Source of the DNA: Verrucomicrobiaceae bacterium
GTDB taxonomy: Bacteria; Verrucomicrobiota; Verrucomicrobiia; Opitutales; Intestinicryptomonadaceae
DNA: 64,000 nucleotides
Direction: 5' to 3'
Assembly: GCA_015061955.1 (NCBI GenBank)
Contig: SUVO01000010.1
Coordinates: 43,986 to 107,985 of the forward strand
The notes under the pieces were generated by a model. That model made no database searches and had not been told where the DNA came from. It saw only the letters and a program-made list of their open reading frames with translations. The translations under genes were made by a program, and so were the position numbers. Shown in pieces: positions 47,414 to 56,210 of this stretch. Position 1 is the first letter of the stretch. Each line of letters opens with the position of its first letter.

Positions 47414-48400
47414 ATGAAAATAAGAATCGGTATTATCGGTTATGGTAATCTTGGTCGAGGTGTAGAAAGTGCAATACGCCAGAATTCTGATATGGAATTA
47501 GTTGCAGTGTTTACTCGTAGATCTCCAGATTGCATTAGTATTTCAACATCAACAGCCATTGTGGCAACTATTGCAGACATCGAAAATTATAAGGATAAAA
47601 TCGATGTTATGATTCTTTGTGGAGGCAGTGCTACCGACCTTCCAGAGCAAACTCCAGAGTATGCAAAATTATTCAACGTTATTGATAGCTTTGATACTCA
47701 TGCACGTATTCCTGAACATTTTGCAAACGTTGATAAGTCGGCAAAAGAATCGGGAAAGGTTGCAATTATATCGGTAGGTTGGGATCCTGGAATGTTCTCG
47801 TTAAATCGTGTATATGCAAACGCAATTCTTACAGAAGGTAAAGATTATACATTCTGGGGTAAGGGTGTAAGTCAGGGGCATTCAGACGCTGTTCGCAGAA
47901 TTGCTGGCGTTAAAAATGCTAAGCAGTACACAATTCCTGTTGATGAAGCTGTTGATGCTGTTCGCAGAGGTGAAAATCCAGAACTTACAACGCGTCAGAA
48001 ACATATAAGAGAATGTTTTGTTGTTCTTGAAGATGGTGCCGATGCCTCGAAGATTGAGCAAGAGATTAAAACAATGCCCAATTATTTTGCCGATTACGAT
48101 ACTATTGTTAATTTTATAGACGAAGCCGAATTTAATAAAAATCATAGCTCAATTCCACATGGTGGAATGGTTTTAAGAAGTGGTAAAACAGGTCTCGAAA
48201 AGCAAAATAACCATTTGATTGAATACAAGATAAAGCTCGATTCTAATCCAGAGTTTACATCGTGCGTGTTGGTAGCGTATGCGCGTGCTGCATATAGGCT
48301 CAATAGCGAAGGTGCATCGGGGTGTAAAACTGTTTTCGATATAGCACCTGCGTATTTGTCGCAGATGTCGAACGAGCAGTTGAGAGCTACAATGTTGTAA
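47414..48400 (+). CDS. ddh: meso-Diaminopimelate D-dehydrogenase
   Basis: A 328-residue NADPH enzyme that makes meso-diaminopimelate from tetrahydrodipicolinate in one step, supplying lysine and peptidoglycan. Rossmann motif GIIGYGNLGRG at the N-terminus; family motifs DSFDTHARIPEHF, VGWDPGMFSLNR and GKGVSQGHSDAVRRI are intact. Typical length. It stands alone between two terminators. Confidence 0.95.
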   Translation: MKIRIGIIGYGNLGRGVESAIRQNSDMELVAVFTRRSPDCISISTSTAIVATIADIENYKDKIDVMILCGGSATDLPEQTPEYAKLFNVIDSFDTHARIPEHFANVDKSAKESGKVAIISVGWDPGMFSLNRVYANAILTEGKDYTFWGKGVSQGHSDAVRRIAGVKNAKQYTIPVDEAVDAVRRGENPELTTRQKHIRECFVVLEDGADASKIEQEIKTMPNYFADYDTIVNFIDEAEFNKNHSSIPHGGMVLRSGKTGLEKQNNHLIEYKIKLDSNPEFTSCVLVAYARAAYRLNSEGASGCKTVFDIAPAYLSQMSNEQLRATML

Positions 48401-48415
48401 AATATTTTAAAATGC

Positions 48416-48448
48416 AGAAAGGCAATCAGTTTTGATTGCCTTTTTTTG
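48416..48448 (+). terminator. Terminator after ddh
   Basis: AAAGGCAATCA pairs with TGATTGCCTTT around a short T loop, then a T-run. Confidence 0.88.
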
Positions 48449-48554
48449 TTGTTTAAATGTTTATTTTTTTTGAAAAATGTTTTTTATTTCTCTTTACATA
48501 AAGTAGTGTTTTTTTGTAAAATTGTTCCACCAATAATTTTAAACAAGGTTTTAT

Positions 48555-49112
48555 ATGAAAAGAAGCAAAATAAATGAAATGTGTCGCGAGGCAAAGGCTG
48601 TTTTTGAAAAACATGGTTGGACTCTTCCACCAGAACCAAAGTGGGATTTTACAGATTTTGGGAAAGACGATATCGATAATGCAGCTTTAGTGCTTATAAA
48701 TTTGGCAGAAGAAAAAGAGTATTGCGAAAAACTAATGTATGCGCGTCCAAATCAGTACACACTTTGTCATGCACACAAACAGAAGAAAGAAGATATAATC
48801 TGCCGACATGGTAAATTTCTCATTCGTGTGTGGGATAGCGAAGCTTGTGAAAACGGTAAAGAAATTACTTTGAATGTAAATGGTAAACCTACAAAAATTA
48901 TAAGTGGTTCAGATTTTGTAATTAGTGCAGGTAGCAGAATTACATTGACTTCTGGAATTTATCACGAGTTTACCCCAGTGGACCCAGAAACTATTATCGG
49001 CGAAGTATCTACTGCAAATGACGATGTAAACGACAATTTCTTCACCGATACATCGGTAGGTCGTTTCCCTGAAATTATAGAAGACGAACCTGTTGAATTT
49101 AAACTCTTATGA
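48555..49112 (+). CDS. D-lyxose/D-mannose isomerase-like cupin
   Basis: A 185-residue protein of the D-lyxose ketol-isomerase family (PF07385 type). Cupin metal ligands are recognisable: two His and Glu in CHAHKQKKED and a later His in GIYHEF. Such enzymes interconvert D-lyxose/D-xylulose or D-mannose/D-fructose. AAGG precedes the start. The stop overlaps the following PfkB kinase by 4 bases (ATGA), so it opens an isomerase-kinase-aldolase operon; the true aldose might be another sugar. Confidence 0.82.
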   Translation: MKRSKINEMCREAKAVFEKHGWTLPPEPKWDFTDFGKDDIDNAALVLINLAEEKEYCEKLMYARPNQYTLCHAHKQKKEDIICRHGKFLIRVWDSEACENGKEITLNVNGKPTKIISGSDFVISAGSRITLTSGIYHEFTPVDPETIIGEVSTANDDVNDNFFTDTSVGRFPEIIEDEPVEFKLL

Positions 49113-50122
49113 GTTCACGCAATGGCATATTAGCAGCTGGCACTTGGCTTGTTGATACAATAAAATTGTTAGATGCTTTCCCTGAACAAGAGCACTTGTG
49201 TAATGTTTTGAGTCAGACACAAGCTAATGGGGGGTGTCCGTACAATGTGTTGAAAGACTTGTCTAAAATGCAGTGTGCTTTTCCTCTTGAAGCTGCTGGT
49301 ATAGTTGGTAACGATGCCAATGGCGAGTACATTATAAATGATTGCAAAGAGCACGGTATAGATGTTTCGAGAATGCAAGTTTTGGAAAATCAGATAACGT
49401 CGTTTACCGATGTTATGACCGATTCTCAAACTGGCAAACGCACGTTCTTTCATTGCAGAGGTTGTAATGGCTTGCTGGAGCCTAAGCATATAGACATTAA
49501 ATCTTCAAATGCAAAAATATTCTTAGAAGGCTATATGGGGCTCCACGATAAAATGGATGCTTGCGATGAGTCTGGCGAAAATGGGCATTCTGTTATTTTT
49601 CGCAAAGCTAAGGAGTCTGGTTTTATAACTGTTGCCGATTTAGTAACTTCGAATTCTGATTTTTATAAAATAGCAGATGCCTCGTTGAAATGGCTCGATA
49701 TTCTATCGATAAACGAGATTGAATTGCAGATGATTGCTGGTGTTGAAGTTGATACTTCTACTGCAAAAGATATGCAAAAAGTTGAAAGTTTGGCAAAGTC
49801 AATCTTAGATAGAGGGTTAGGTAAGTTTATTGTTGTGCATTTCCCTGAATGTGCTGTTGCATTTGATAAATCAGGTGCAAAGTATGTGCAACCTTCGTTG
49901 AATATTCCACAAGAGTGTGTGGCTGGTTCTGTCGGGGCTGGCGATGCGTTTATGGCTGGTATTTTGTGGGCTGTTCATGAAGAAAAATCAATACAGGAAG
50001 CTTTAGTTGCTGGGGTATGTTCGGCTGCGCATTCGCTTTTTGATTCGTCGGCGAGTGGCTCTATTGTTCCAGTAGAAGAAAGTATGCAATTGATTGCAAA
50101 ATATGGTTTTAGAAAAATATGA
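49109..50122 (+). CDS. PfkB family sugar kinase
   Basis: A 337-residue ribokinase-fold kinase. The C-terminal PfkB signature GSVGAGDAFMAG includes the catalytic Asp; the N-terminal ANGGCPYNV is the sugar-site Gly-Gly region. It would phosphorylate the ketose made by the upstream isomerase. Overlaps both neighbours by 4 bases, so expression is translationally coupled. Confidence 0.88.
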   Translation: MSSRNGILAAGTWLVDTIKLLDAFPEQEHLCNVLSQTQANGGCPYNVLKDLSKMQCAFPLEAAGIVGNDANGEYIINDCKEHGIDVSRMQVLENQITSFTDVMTDSQTGKRTFFHCRGCNGLLEPKHIDIKSSNAKIFLEGYMGLHDKMDACDESGENGHSVIFRKAKESGFITVADLVTSNSDFYKIADASLKWLDILSINEIELQMIAGVEVDTSTAKDMQKVESLAKSILDRGLGKFIVVHFPECAVAFDKSGAKYVQPSLNIPQECVAGSVGAGDAFMAGILWAVHEEKSIQEALVAGVCSAAHSLFDSSASGSIVPVEESMQLIAKYGFRKI

Positions 50123-51105
50123 AAATTAAATCTTTACAAACAAAGTTAGATGCTATTCGTTCTGGCGATAGAAGTCAGAAAAACTTTATAATTGCCGATG
50201 CTAAAGACGTTGATATGGCTGGTGGTATTTTTGCTGCCGGAAAAAATCCAGATGGTTCGCCTGTAACAATGGTGCAGTACCGTCAACGTATAAGAGATGT
50301 CATAGAACAGGGGATTGTCGATATTATGTTGATGTCGGCATCGAATTTAGAGATTATTGCAAAGCAAGAAAAACTCTTTGAAAATTCAACAATCACACCT
50401 GCGGCTCGTGGTAATGATACCACAGATATTTGGCTTGCTCGTGGTTCGTCGTATTTGAAAACACCATCGCGCCCGTTCTCAACTGCATCTATAGATTCTA
50501 TTCAACAGGCAGGTGCAAATTTGGCGTTGTATTCAATGACTTTCAATAATAATTTTGAAAGCGATTACGAAACACTGTCGGCTTATAAAAGATTTCGTCA
50601 AGAAGCCGCTGCTAAGGGGTTTACATATTTTCTTGAAGTGTTTAATCCTAACGTACAGGGCGTGTCGCCTATGGGGTTGTCGGATTTTGTAAACGACAAT
50701 ATTGTTAGAGCTTTGGCTGGTGTTGCTGGTGCAGAACGTCCACAATTTTTGAAAGTTGCCTACAATGGACCAAAAGCGATGGAACAACTATGCTCGTACG
50801 ATCCAAACATAATTGTTGGTATTCTCGGTGGTGGCTCTGGCACTACAATGGACGCATTCAGCTTGTTGTACGATGCTCAAAAATATGGTGCAATGGTTGC
50901 GCTTTTCGGTAGAAAAATAAATAATTCGGAATCTCCATTAGATTTTATCTATTGTTTGCGTCTGATAGCCGATGGCGAAATTAAACCACTTGAAGCTGTT
51001 AAGTTGTATCATGATAGATTGAAAACTGCAGGTATAAAACCAATTCGCCCGATAATGCGCGATACTCAAGTTTCTTCTAATTTGCTGAAAAATTACGGTG
51101 GTTAA
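50119..51105 (+). CDS. Class I aldolase-like protein (LacD/FbaB-type barrel)
   Basis: A 328-residue predicted beta/alpha-barrel. FLKVAYNGP probably holds the Schiff-base Lys, and GILGGGSGTTMDAF with MVALFGRKI look like the phosphate-binding loops of LacD/FbaB/DeoC-type aldolases. In the operon it would split the ketose phosphate made by the kinase into C3 units. The exact substrate is not known; the family match is moderate. A 16-bp stem terminator follows. Confidence 0.65.
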   Translation: MKIKSLQTKLDAIRSGDRSQKNFIIADAKDVDMAGGIFAAGKNPDGSPVTMVQYRQRIRDVIEQGIVDIMLMSASNLEIIAKQEKLFENSTITPAARGNDTTDIWLARGSSYLKTPSRPFSTASIDSIQQAGANLALYSMTFNNNFESDYETLSAYKRFRQEAAAKGFTYFLEVFNPNVQGVSPMGLSDFVNDNIVRALAGVAGAERPQFLKVAYNGPKAMEQLCSYDPNIIVGILGGGSGTTMDAFSLLYDAQKYGAMVALFGRKINNSESPLDFIYCLRLIADGEIKPLEAVKLYHDRLKTAGIKPIRPIMRDTQVSSNLLKNYGG

Positions 51106-51113
51106 AATTTTAT

Positions 51114-51149
51114 AAAAGATTGAACAAAAATGTTTTGTTCAATCTTTTT
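51114..51149 (+). terminator. Terminator after sugar operon
   Basis: AAAAGATTGAACAAAA (51114-51129) pairs with 51133-51148 around a 3-base loop: 16-bp stem with T-rich end. It separates the operon from the AraC gene. Confidence 0.88.
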
Positions 51150-51190
51150 AGTTTGACCATTTGCGTATAAAAACTATCTTAACTTTTGAT

Positions 51191-52141
51191 ATGGCTAAGA
51201 ATTCTTATATTTGGGAGAAGAAAACAGATCAAGAGCTTCAGTTGTGGCCCGATGGTAGTAGCGAATGTTATCTTAGTGCGCCATTTGTACCTGCTAAAGA
51301 GATAAATAGAATCAGTAAAAAGCCTTTGGTAAATTATCCTTCTAATTTGGCTCAAGATTTTTTGAAAGTGCGAGGTGTTCTTTCGGCAGGTATAACTAGG
51401 CACAAAAAAAGTTATTATCAAGAACGTAGTGGAGCAAATTTTCACGTTTTATTGTATACTTGCAAAGGCTCTGCTATTATAAGTATGGGTAGAGATAAAA
51501 TAAAAGTAAAGGTGGGGGATGTCTTTGTTGCGCCAGCAGGATGTGCGTATAGTGTATCTTGTGCTAAAAATGGATGGGATATTTTTTGGTTCCATTTGGG
51601 GAATACTGAAAGTTGGAAGTCTCTTTTTAACGAGCAAGCCCACGTTGAAAAATCGAAAAATTTTTCAAAACTGCAACAAATTGTTATGTTGTATTCTGAA
51701 GAAGTTTATGCAAGCGAGCTTTCTCCTTTTATGTTGGAATCATACGCAAGCATTATAACAGAATATATAAAACGCGATTTTACTTCAAATGCGTATGTTC
51801 CTGATGCCAAAAATTTAGAGTCGTTGCTTGTAGAAATGCGTAGAACTTTAAATAGTAAGTGGTCGGCTGTTGGTGCTGCAAAAAGTTTAAATATAACTGT
51901 TAAGCGTTTGAATTCGTTATGTTTAGAAATGTATTCAGAAACGTTTTCTAAAATACTTTTCAGAAATAGAATGCAGAAAGCTTTTGAAATGTTGGCGTTG
52001 GGAAAATATACATATTCTGAAATTGCTTTTGAAACAGGTTATTCCGATGCTTATGCATTTTCAAAGGCATTTAAATTGTTTTATGGTAAATCGCCACATT
52101 TGTTCTTGGGGAATAAGAATATATCTAAAAAAGATGTTTGA
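51191..52141 (+). CDS. AraC family transcriptional regulator
   Basis: A 316-residue regulator. The frame is open from 51161, but the ATG at 51191 (MAKNSYIWEKK) aligns with the paralogue at 27208 and is preferred. N-terminal cupin sensor (about 75-160; YTCKGSAIISMGRDKIKVKVGDVFVAPAG), C-terminal HTH pair (about 215-310; AKSLNITVKRLNSLC, IAFETGYSDAYAFSKAFKLFYGKSP). It lies behind the isomerase-kinase-aldolase operon and may control it in response to the sugar; this is inferred from position. Confidence 0.9.
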   Translation: MAKNSYIWEKKTDQELQLWPDGSSECYLSAPFVPAKEINRISKKPLVNYPSNLAQDFLKVRGVLSAGITRHKKSYYQERSGANFHVLLYTCKGSAIISMGRDKIKVKVGDVFVAPAGCAYSVSCAKNGWDIFWFHLGNTESWKSLFNEQAHVEKSKNFSKLQQIVMLYSEEVYASELSPFMLESYASIITEYIKRDFTSNAYVPDAKNLESLLVEMRRTLNSKWSAVGAAKSLNITVKRLNSLCLEMYSETFSKILFRNRMQKAFEMLALGKYTYSEIAFETGYSDAYAFSKAFKLFYGKSPHLFLGNKNISKKDV

Positions 52142-52190
52142 CTTATTTTTTATGTAATTCAGTCTCTGTAAAAATTAATCAGGTACATAT

Positions 52191-53525
52191 ATGAAATTCA
52201 TAAAATATATACTAATTGCACTATTGTTTTTTGTTCAACCAATATGCTTTGGTGTAGCAGAAAAACAAAACTCAACTACTGCTACCGAAACTACTGAAGT
52301 TGTTGAAGCTAAAAAAGTTCTATCCGAAGAAGAGTTGCATCAGTTAAAACAGGCTGAACTCGACAAGGAAATGGTTGCTAAAATAGATCAAATTCGTAGT
52401 AGATTAAAGAGCTTTGTTAAATGGGTTCATGGATATTCGCCTTCAACTGCAAAAATGTTGGTGGAACGTTATTGGGGCATAACTGTGATACAGTATTTAG
52501 TTTCTTTTCTCATATTATTATTAGGGTATTCTATTACTAAGTACGGTTTGAGTTTTATATTCAAAAAATTGTTGGCAATATTTGAAAAACGAGGTAAACA
52601 CTCTTTTGCTACATTGTTTATTTCTAAAATAAAAATGCCTATAAATGTAGTAGCTTGGGTTATTGCTATGTATTATATGGTTGCGTTCTTGATAAAAGAA
52701 CCTCATTTAATTGCAATTATGGCACGCGCTTTGGGAATTATATTTTGGGGTGCAGGGTGCTGGGCTATGATGATTGTAAGTGATTCATTGTTTGGGTCAA
52801 TCGAAGCAAAGTTTCGTAAAAAGTCTTCGGGGGCCACTGCAAGTTTGTTGAGCTTTATAAATAGAGTTGTAAAGATTGTAATAATTATAATAGCAATACT
52901 TTCTACACTGGCTCATTGTGGTATAAATGTTAATACTATTGTGGCATCGCTTGGTATTGGTGGTATGGCATTAGCATTTGCATCGCAAGATACTATTGCT
53001 AACTTCTTTGGTTCGGTTTCTATCATTTTAGACCGTCCGTTTATAGTTGGCGATTGGGTAAAGACAAATGCTTGCGAAGGTAATATTGAAGCTATTGGTT
53101 TCCGTTCAACTAGAATAAGAACATTTTCAAAAACATTGGTAACTATTCCAAATTCAACATTGGCAAAAGAATCGGTTGAAAACTTTACCAAGATGCCACA
53201 ACGCAAAGTTTCTCAGGTTATAGGGGTTACTTATTCAACAACATCGGCTCAGATTAAAAAGTTGCTTGTTGATTTGCGTAAAGCCATAGCACAAGTTGAT
53301 GGTGTTATAAAAGATTCTGTTTTGGTTGAATTCGATGAGTTTGGTGCATCGAGCTTAGATGTAAAGATTATTTATTATACCCGACAAATTGACTACGGTT
53401 ATTATAGTGCTACAAAACGTAGAGTAAATTTGGTTATAATGGATATTGTTGCTGAAAATGGATTGTCGTTTGCTTTCCCATCGGTTTCGTTGTATGTTGA
53501 AGCCGATGCAACAAAACAGAGTTAA
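52191..53525 (+). CDS. Mechanosensitive channel, MscS family
   Basis: A 444-residue inner-membrane channel with N-terminal signal-like segment (1-22), a charged periplasmic stretch (about 23-85), four more hydrophobic helices and the MscS core: pore helix SLGIGGMALAFASQDTIANFFGS and beta domain RPFIVGDWVKT ... TLVTIPNS. Second MscS-type gene of the window, of a different branch from that at 9799. Ends 16 bases from the convergent tsaD. Confidence 0.92.
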   Translation: MKFIKYILIALLFFVQPICFGVAEKQNSTTATETTEVVEAKKVLSEEELHQLKQAELDKEMVAKIDQIRSRLKSFVKWVHGYSPSTAKMLVERYWGITVIQYLVSFLILLLGYSITKYGLSFIFKKLLAIFEKRGKHSFATLFISKIKMPINVVAWVIAMYYMVAFLIKEPHLIAIMARALGIIFWGAGCWAMMIVSDSLFGSIEAKFRKKSSGATASLLSFINRVVKIVIIIIAILSTLAHCGINVNTIVASLGIGGMALAFASQDTIANFFGSVSIILDRPFIVGDWVKTNACEGNIEAIGFRSTRIRTFSKTLVTIPNSTLAKESVENFTKMPQRKVSQVIGVTYSTTSAQIKKLLVDLRKAIAQVDGVIKDSVLVEFDEFGASSLDVKIIYYTRQIDYGYYSATKRRVNLVIMDIVAENGLSFAFPSVSLYVEADATKQS

Positions 53526-53541
53526 TAAGCAAACATTAACG

Positions 53542-54582
53542 CTAAACAATTTCCCAAGCAGGTTCAATTGGAAGCGTATGTAATTGTGATTCTCGCAAAT
53601 ATTCGGGGCGAACAAAAGCTGCAAATGCAATCATAGCGGCGTTGTCGCCCCTATATTTTTTGTCGGCAATTAAAAATTTAGCAGAGTGTTTTTTTGCAAG
53701 ATTAGTGAATGTATCGGCAAAATAAGTGTTGTTTGACACTCCACCCGATATACCAATTGAAGCATAGTTTTTTTGTTTTGCAAAATAATCGGTTCTACGT
53801 CGTAATTGCTCTACTACTGCAAATTGATATGAAGCACAAATATTTGGAAGATTTTCTTGAAGTTGTTGTGGGGTGAGCTTTTCAAGATAATAACGCAAGC
53901 TTGTTTTTAAGCCAGAAAAACTGAAATTTGGGTCATCTTCAATCTTTCGATTTTGTCCATATGGGAAAAGTGTTTTATCTATAGTAGCACCTTGCGCAAG
54001 TTTTTCAATTATCGGAGCACCAGGGTATTGTATGCCTAAAAGTTTTGCTCCTTTATCGAGAGCTTCGCCAGCGGCATCGTCGATAGTTTCGGCAATAACA
54101 CGCATAGAGAAATCTGTATTTATTTCAAATAAAATAGTATTTCCTCCCGATACAGTTAAGCCCAAATGTGGTAGCAACCTTGCAAAATTCTGCTTAAAAT
54201 TTAGAGGGTCTTGCGCGTGGATATCAATAAATGGCGAGTAGGCGTGTCCGTTTAGATGATTTACACCAACCAACTTCTTGTTGAATGTCATAGCTATTGC
54301 ACTTGCTGCCGATACACCCATTGCCAAGCAATTTGGCAATCCTGGTCCAGAGGTTACAGCAATAATATCAATATCGGCAAGGTTTGTTTTTGAGGCTACG
54401 GCTTCAATTAGTATAGGTAATTTTTTGAGATGTTCCGAGCTTGCTAAGTCGGGGACAACGCCACCATAGAGAGCGTGTAGGTCTATTTGCGAGTGTATGA
54501 GCGATTGCTCTATGCCTGTTTGCGAATTGAATATTGCTACTGCTGATTCATCGCACGATGATTCTATTGCCAAAATTTTCAT
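53542..54582 (-). CDS. tsaD: tRNA N6-adenosine threonylcarbamoyltransferase TsaD
   Basis: A 346-residue Kae1/TsaD ATPase that forms t6A37 in ANN-decoding tRNAs. N-terminal LAIESSCDESAVAIF, metal-binding His pair in NHLNGHAY, GLTVSGGNTIL, and C-terminal ISGGVSNN and GDNAAMIAFAA are all canonical. Last gene of a thiD-radC-tsaD string with 4-base overlaps. Confidence 0.97.
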   Translation of the reverse strand: MKILAIESSCDESAVAIFNSQTGIEQSLIHSQIDLHALYGGVVPDLASSEHLKKLPILIEAVASKTNLADIDIIAVTSGPGLPNCLAMGVSAASAIAMTFNKKLVGVNHLNGHAYSPFIDIHAQDPLNFKQNFARLLPHLGLTVSGGNTILFEINTDFSMRVIAETIDDAAGEALDKGAKLLGIQYPGAPIIEKLAQGATIDKTLFPYGQNRKIEDDPNFSFSGLKTSLRYYLEKLTPQQLQENLPNICASYQFAVVEQLRRRTDYFAKQKNYASIGISGGVSNNTYFADTFTNLAKKHSAKFLIADKKYRGDNAAMIAFAAFVRPEYLRESQLHTLPIEPAWEIV

Positions 54583-55349
54583 ATCAAATACTCCAGAGAA
54601 TCTGCAACCCCAGCTCTGATACGATCAGCTGCTGCTTCATCGTATAGGCAATCAAAATGACCGTCTTTTCTAAAAGAGTAACATGCTGGTTTTGCAACAA
54701 TTATATGTTCAATTAGGTTTAATGAAATTGGTTTGCAAGCCGATGAAAGTTTGCGTGTAAAACGAATGTCTTCAAGCGATGGACGTGGATCACCACTTGG
54801 GTGATTGTGTGCTATTGCAATGCTCGATGCTCCACATTTTATTGCCATTTCTATAATTTTGCGAATATCTACATTTGCAGTATTAACAGTACCTTCTACT
54901 AATCTAATTGATGTTTCGCCTATGATTTTTAGCTTTGTATCGAAACAAATCATTTCTAAAACTTCGTTTGGTTCCGATGCAATTTTACTGCGAAAATATT
55001 TTATTAGTTTTTCTATTGTGCCAATAGTTTCGCCACCAACTTGCAGTTCATTTGCATGGTAAAGTGAAATTATTTCTTTTATGAAACGCAAACCTATTAC
55101 TGAATTTTCACCAAGCCCAGATATGTTTAAAAGTTCGTCTTCCGGGGCATCTAAAATACCACGTAAGTTTTTAAAGTGCATAAGTAAATTTTTTGCGATT
55201 GGTTTTACATCGACTCTACTTATTAGCATACATAAAAGCATTTCAATAACTTCGTAGTCGGCAAGTGCAGAAATGCCAGTTTTTGCGTAGCGTTCTCTCA
55301 AACGCTGTCGGTGTCCTTCACGATAATTTACTGTTTGTTTTGCACTCAT
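54579..55349 (-). CDS. radC: RadC family JAB/MPN domain protein
   Basis: A 256-residue protein: N-terminal helix-hairpin-helix region (about 20-90; GLGENSVIGLRFIKE) and C-terminal JAB domain with HNHPSGDPRPS (metal ligands His, His, Asp). The cellular role of RadC is unsettled. Overlaps thiD and tsaD by 4 bases each. Confidence 0.92.
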   Translation of the reverse strand: MSAKQTVNYREGHRQRLRERYAKTGISALADYEVIEMLLCMLISRVDVKPIAKNLLMHFKNLRGILDAPEDELLNISGLGENSVIGLRFIKEIISLYHANELQVGGETIGTIEKLIKYFRSKIASEPNEVLEMICFDTKLKIIGETSIRLVEGTVNTANVDIRKIIEMAIKCGASSIAIAHNHPSGDPRPSLEDIRFTRKLSSACKPISLNLIEHIIVAKPACYSFRKDGHFDCLYDEAAADRIRAGVADSLEYLI

Positions 55350-56155
55350 TTAGGAAAGTGATTTATAAAGTTTGTTCCACATATACAAACCGGACTTTGC
55401 ATACCTTTTAATAAAAAGTTTCTACCTTTTCTACATGCTTGTTCAACAGAATTACCTTTAGCTAAATATGCAGTAATTGAGGCGCTTAAAGTACAACCAC
55501 TACCATGTGTGTCTATATTGGGAATTCTTGTAGAATAATATTTGTAGATGTCTCCATTTTTCATACATAGAATATCTACAATATCAGAACCATCGAGATG
55601 TCCACCTTTTAAAAGTACTGATGTTGAGAATTTTTTAGACAATTTTATGGCAGTTTGCTCCATGTTGGTAATGTCTTCGCCAATTAATTCTTTGGCTTCA
55701 TCAAGATTTGGCGTTATGAGTGTTGCCAAGGGTAAAAGTTTGTTTTTTAGCGTTTCTTCGGCATCGCTTTTCAAAAGTCTTGATCCACTTGTAGATATCA
55801 TTACCGGATCTACTACTGCCATAATGTCGGGATGTTCTTCTAAAAAATTGGCTGTAGTTGCGATATGTTGAGCATCGAACAACATACCTGTTTTTAGAGC
55901 TTTAGGCTTGAAATAATCGTATACAGTCTCTAACTGAGCTTTGAATACATCGATAGGGGTAGTTGATATTGCTCGAACGCCAAGTGGATTTTGTGCTGTA
56001 ATTGCCGCTATTGCCGATGTTGCAAACACGCCACACGAGGCAAATGTTAGCATATCGGCTTGAATTCCAGCTCCTCCACCACTGTCGCTTCCAGCTATAG
56101 TAAGTGCAGTAAAAATGTTGCTTTCAATTTTCATTGTTGTATTTTTATTTTTCAT
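55346..56155 (-). CDS. thiD: Hydroxymethylpyrimidine/phosphomethylpyrimidine kinase
   Basis: A 269-residue thiamine-biosynthesis kinase of the ribokinase fold. TIAGSDSGGGAGIQADMLTF, VVDPVMISTSG and DTHGSGCTLSASI are diagnostic. A second Met at 56134 (MKIESN) is an equally possible start; neither has a Shine-Dalgarno sequence. First gene of the thiD-radC-tsaD unit; no other thiamine gene is nearby. Divergent from rarA over 55 bases. Confidence 0.95.
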   Translation of the reverse strand: MKNKNTTMKIESNIFTALTIAGSDSGGGAGIQADMLTFASCGVFATSAIAAITAQNPLGVRAISTTPIDVFKAQLETVYDYFKPKALKTGMLFDAQHIATTANFLEEHPDIMAVVDPVMISTSGSRLLKSDAEETLKNKLLPLATLITPNLDEAKELIGEDITNMEQTAIKLSKKFSTSVLLKGGHLDGSDIVDILCMKNGDIYKYYSTRIPNIDTHGSGCTLSASITAYLAKGNSVEQACRKGRNFLLKGMQSPVCICGTNFINHFPK

Positions 56156-56210
56156 ATTGCATTATTTGACAAAACTTTCAAGAAATGCTTTAGTTTTTAT
56201 GTAATTTTTT

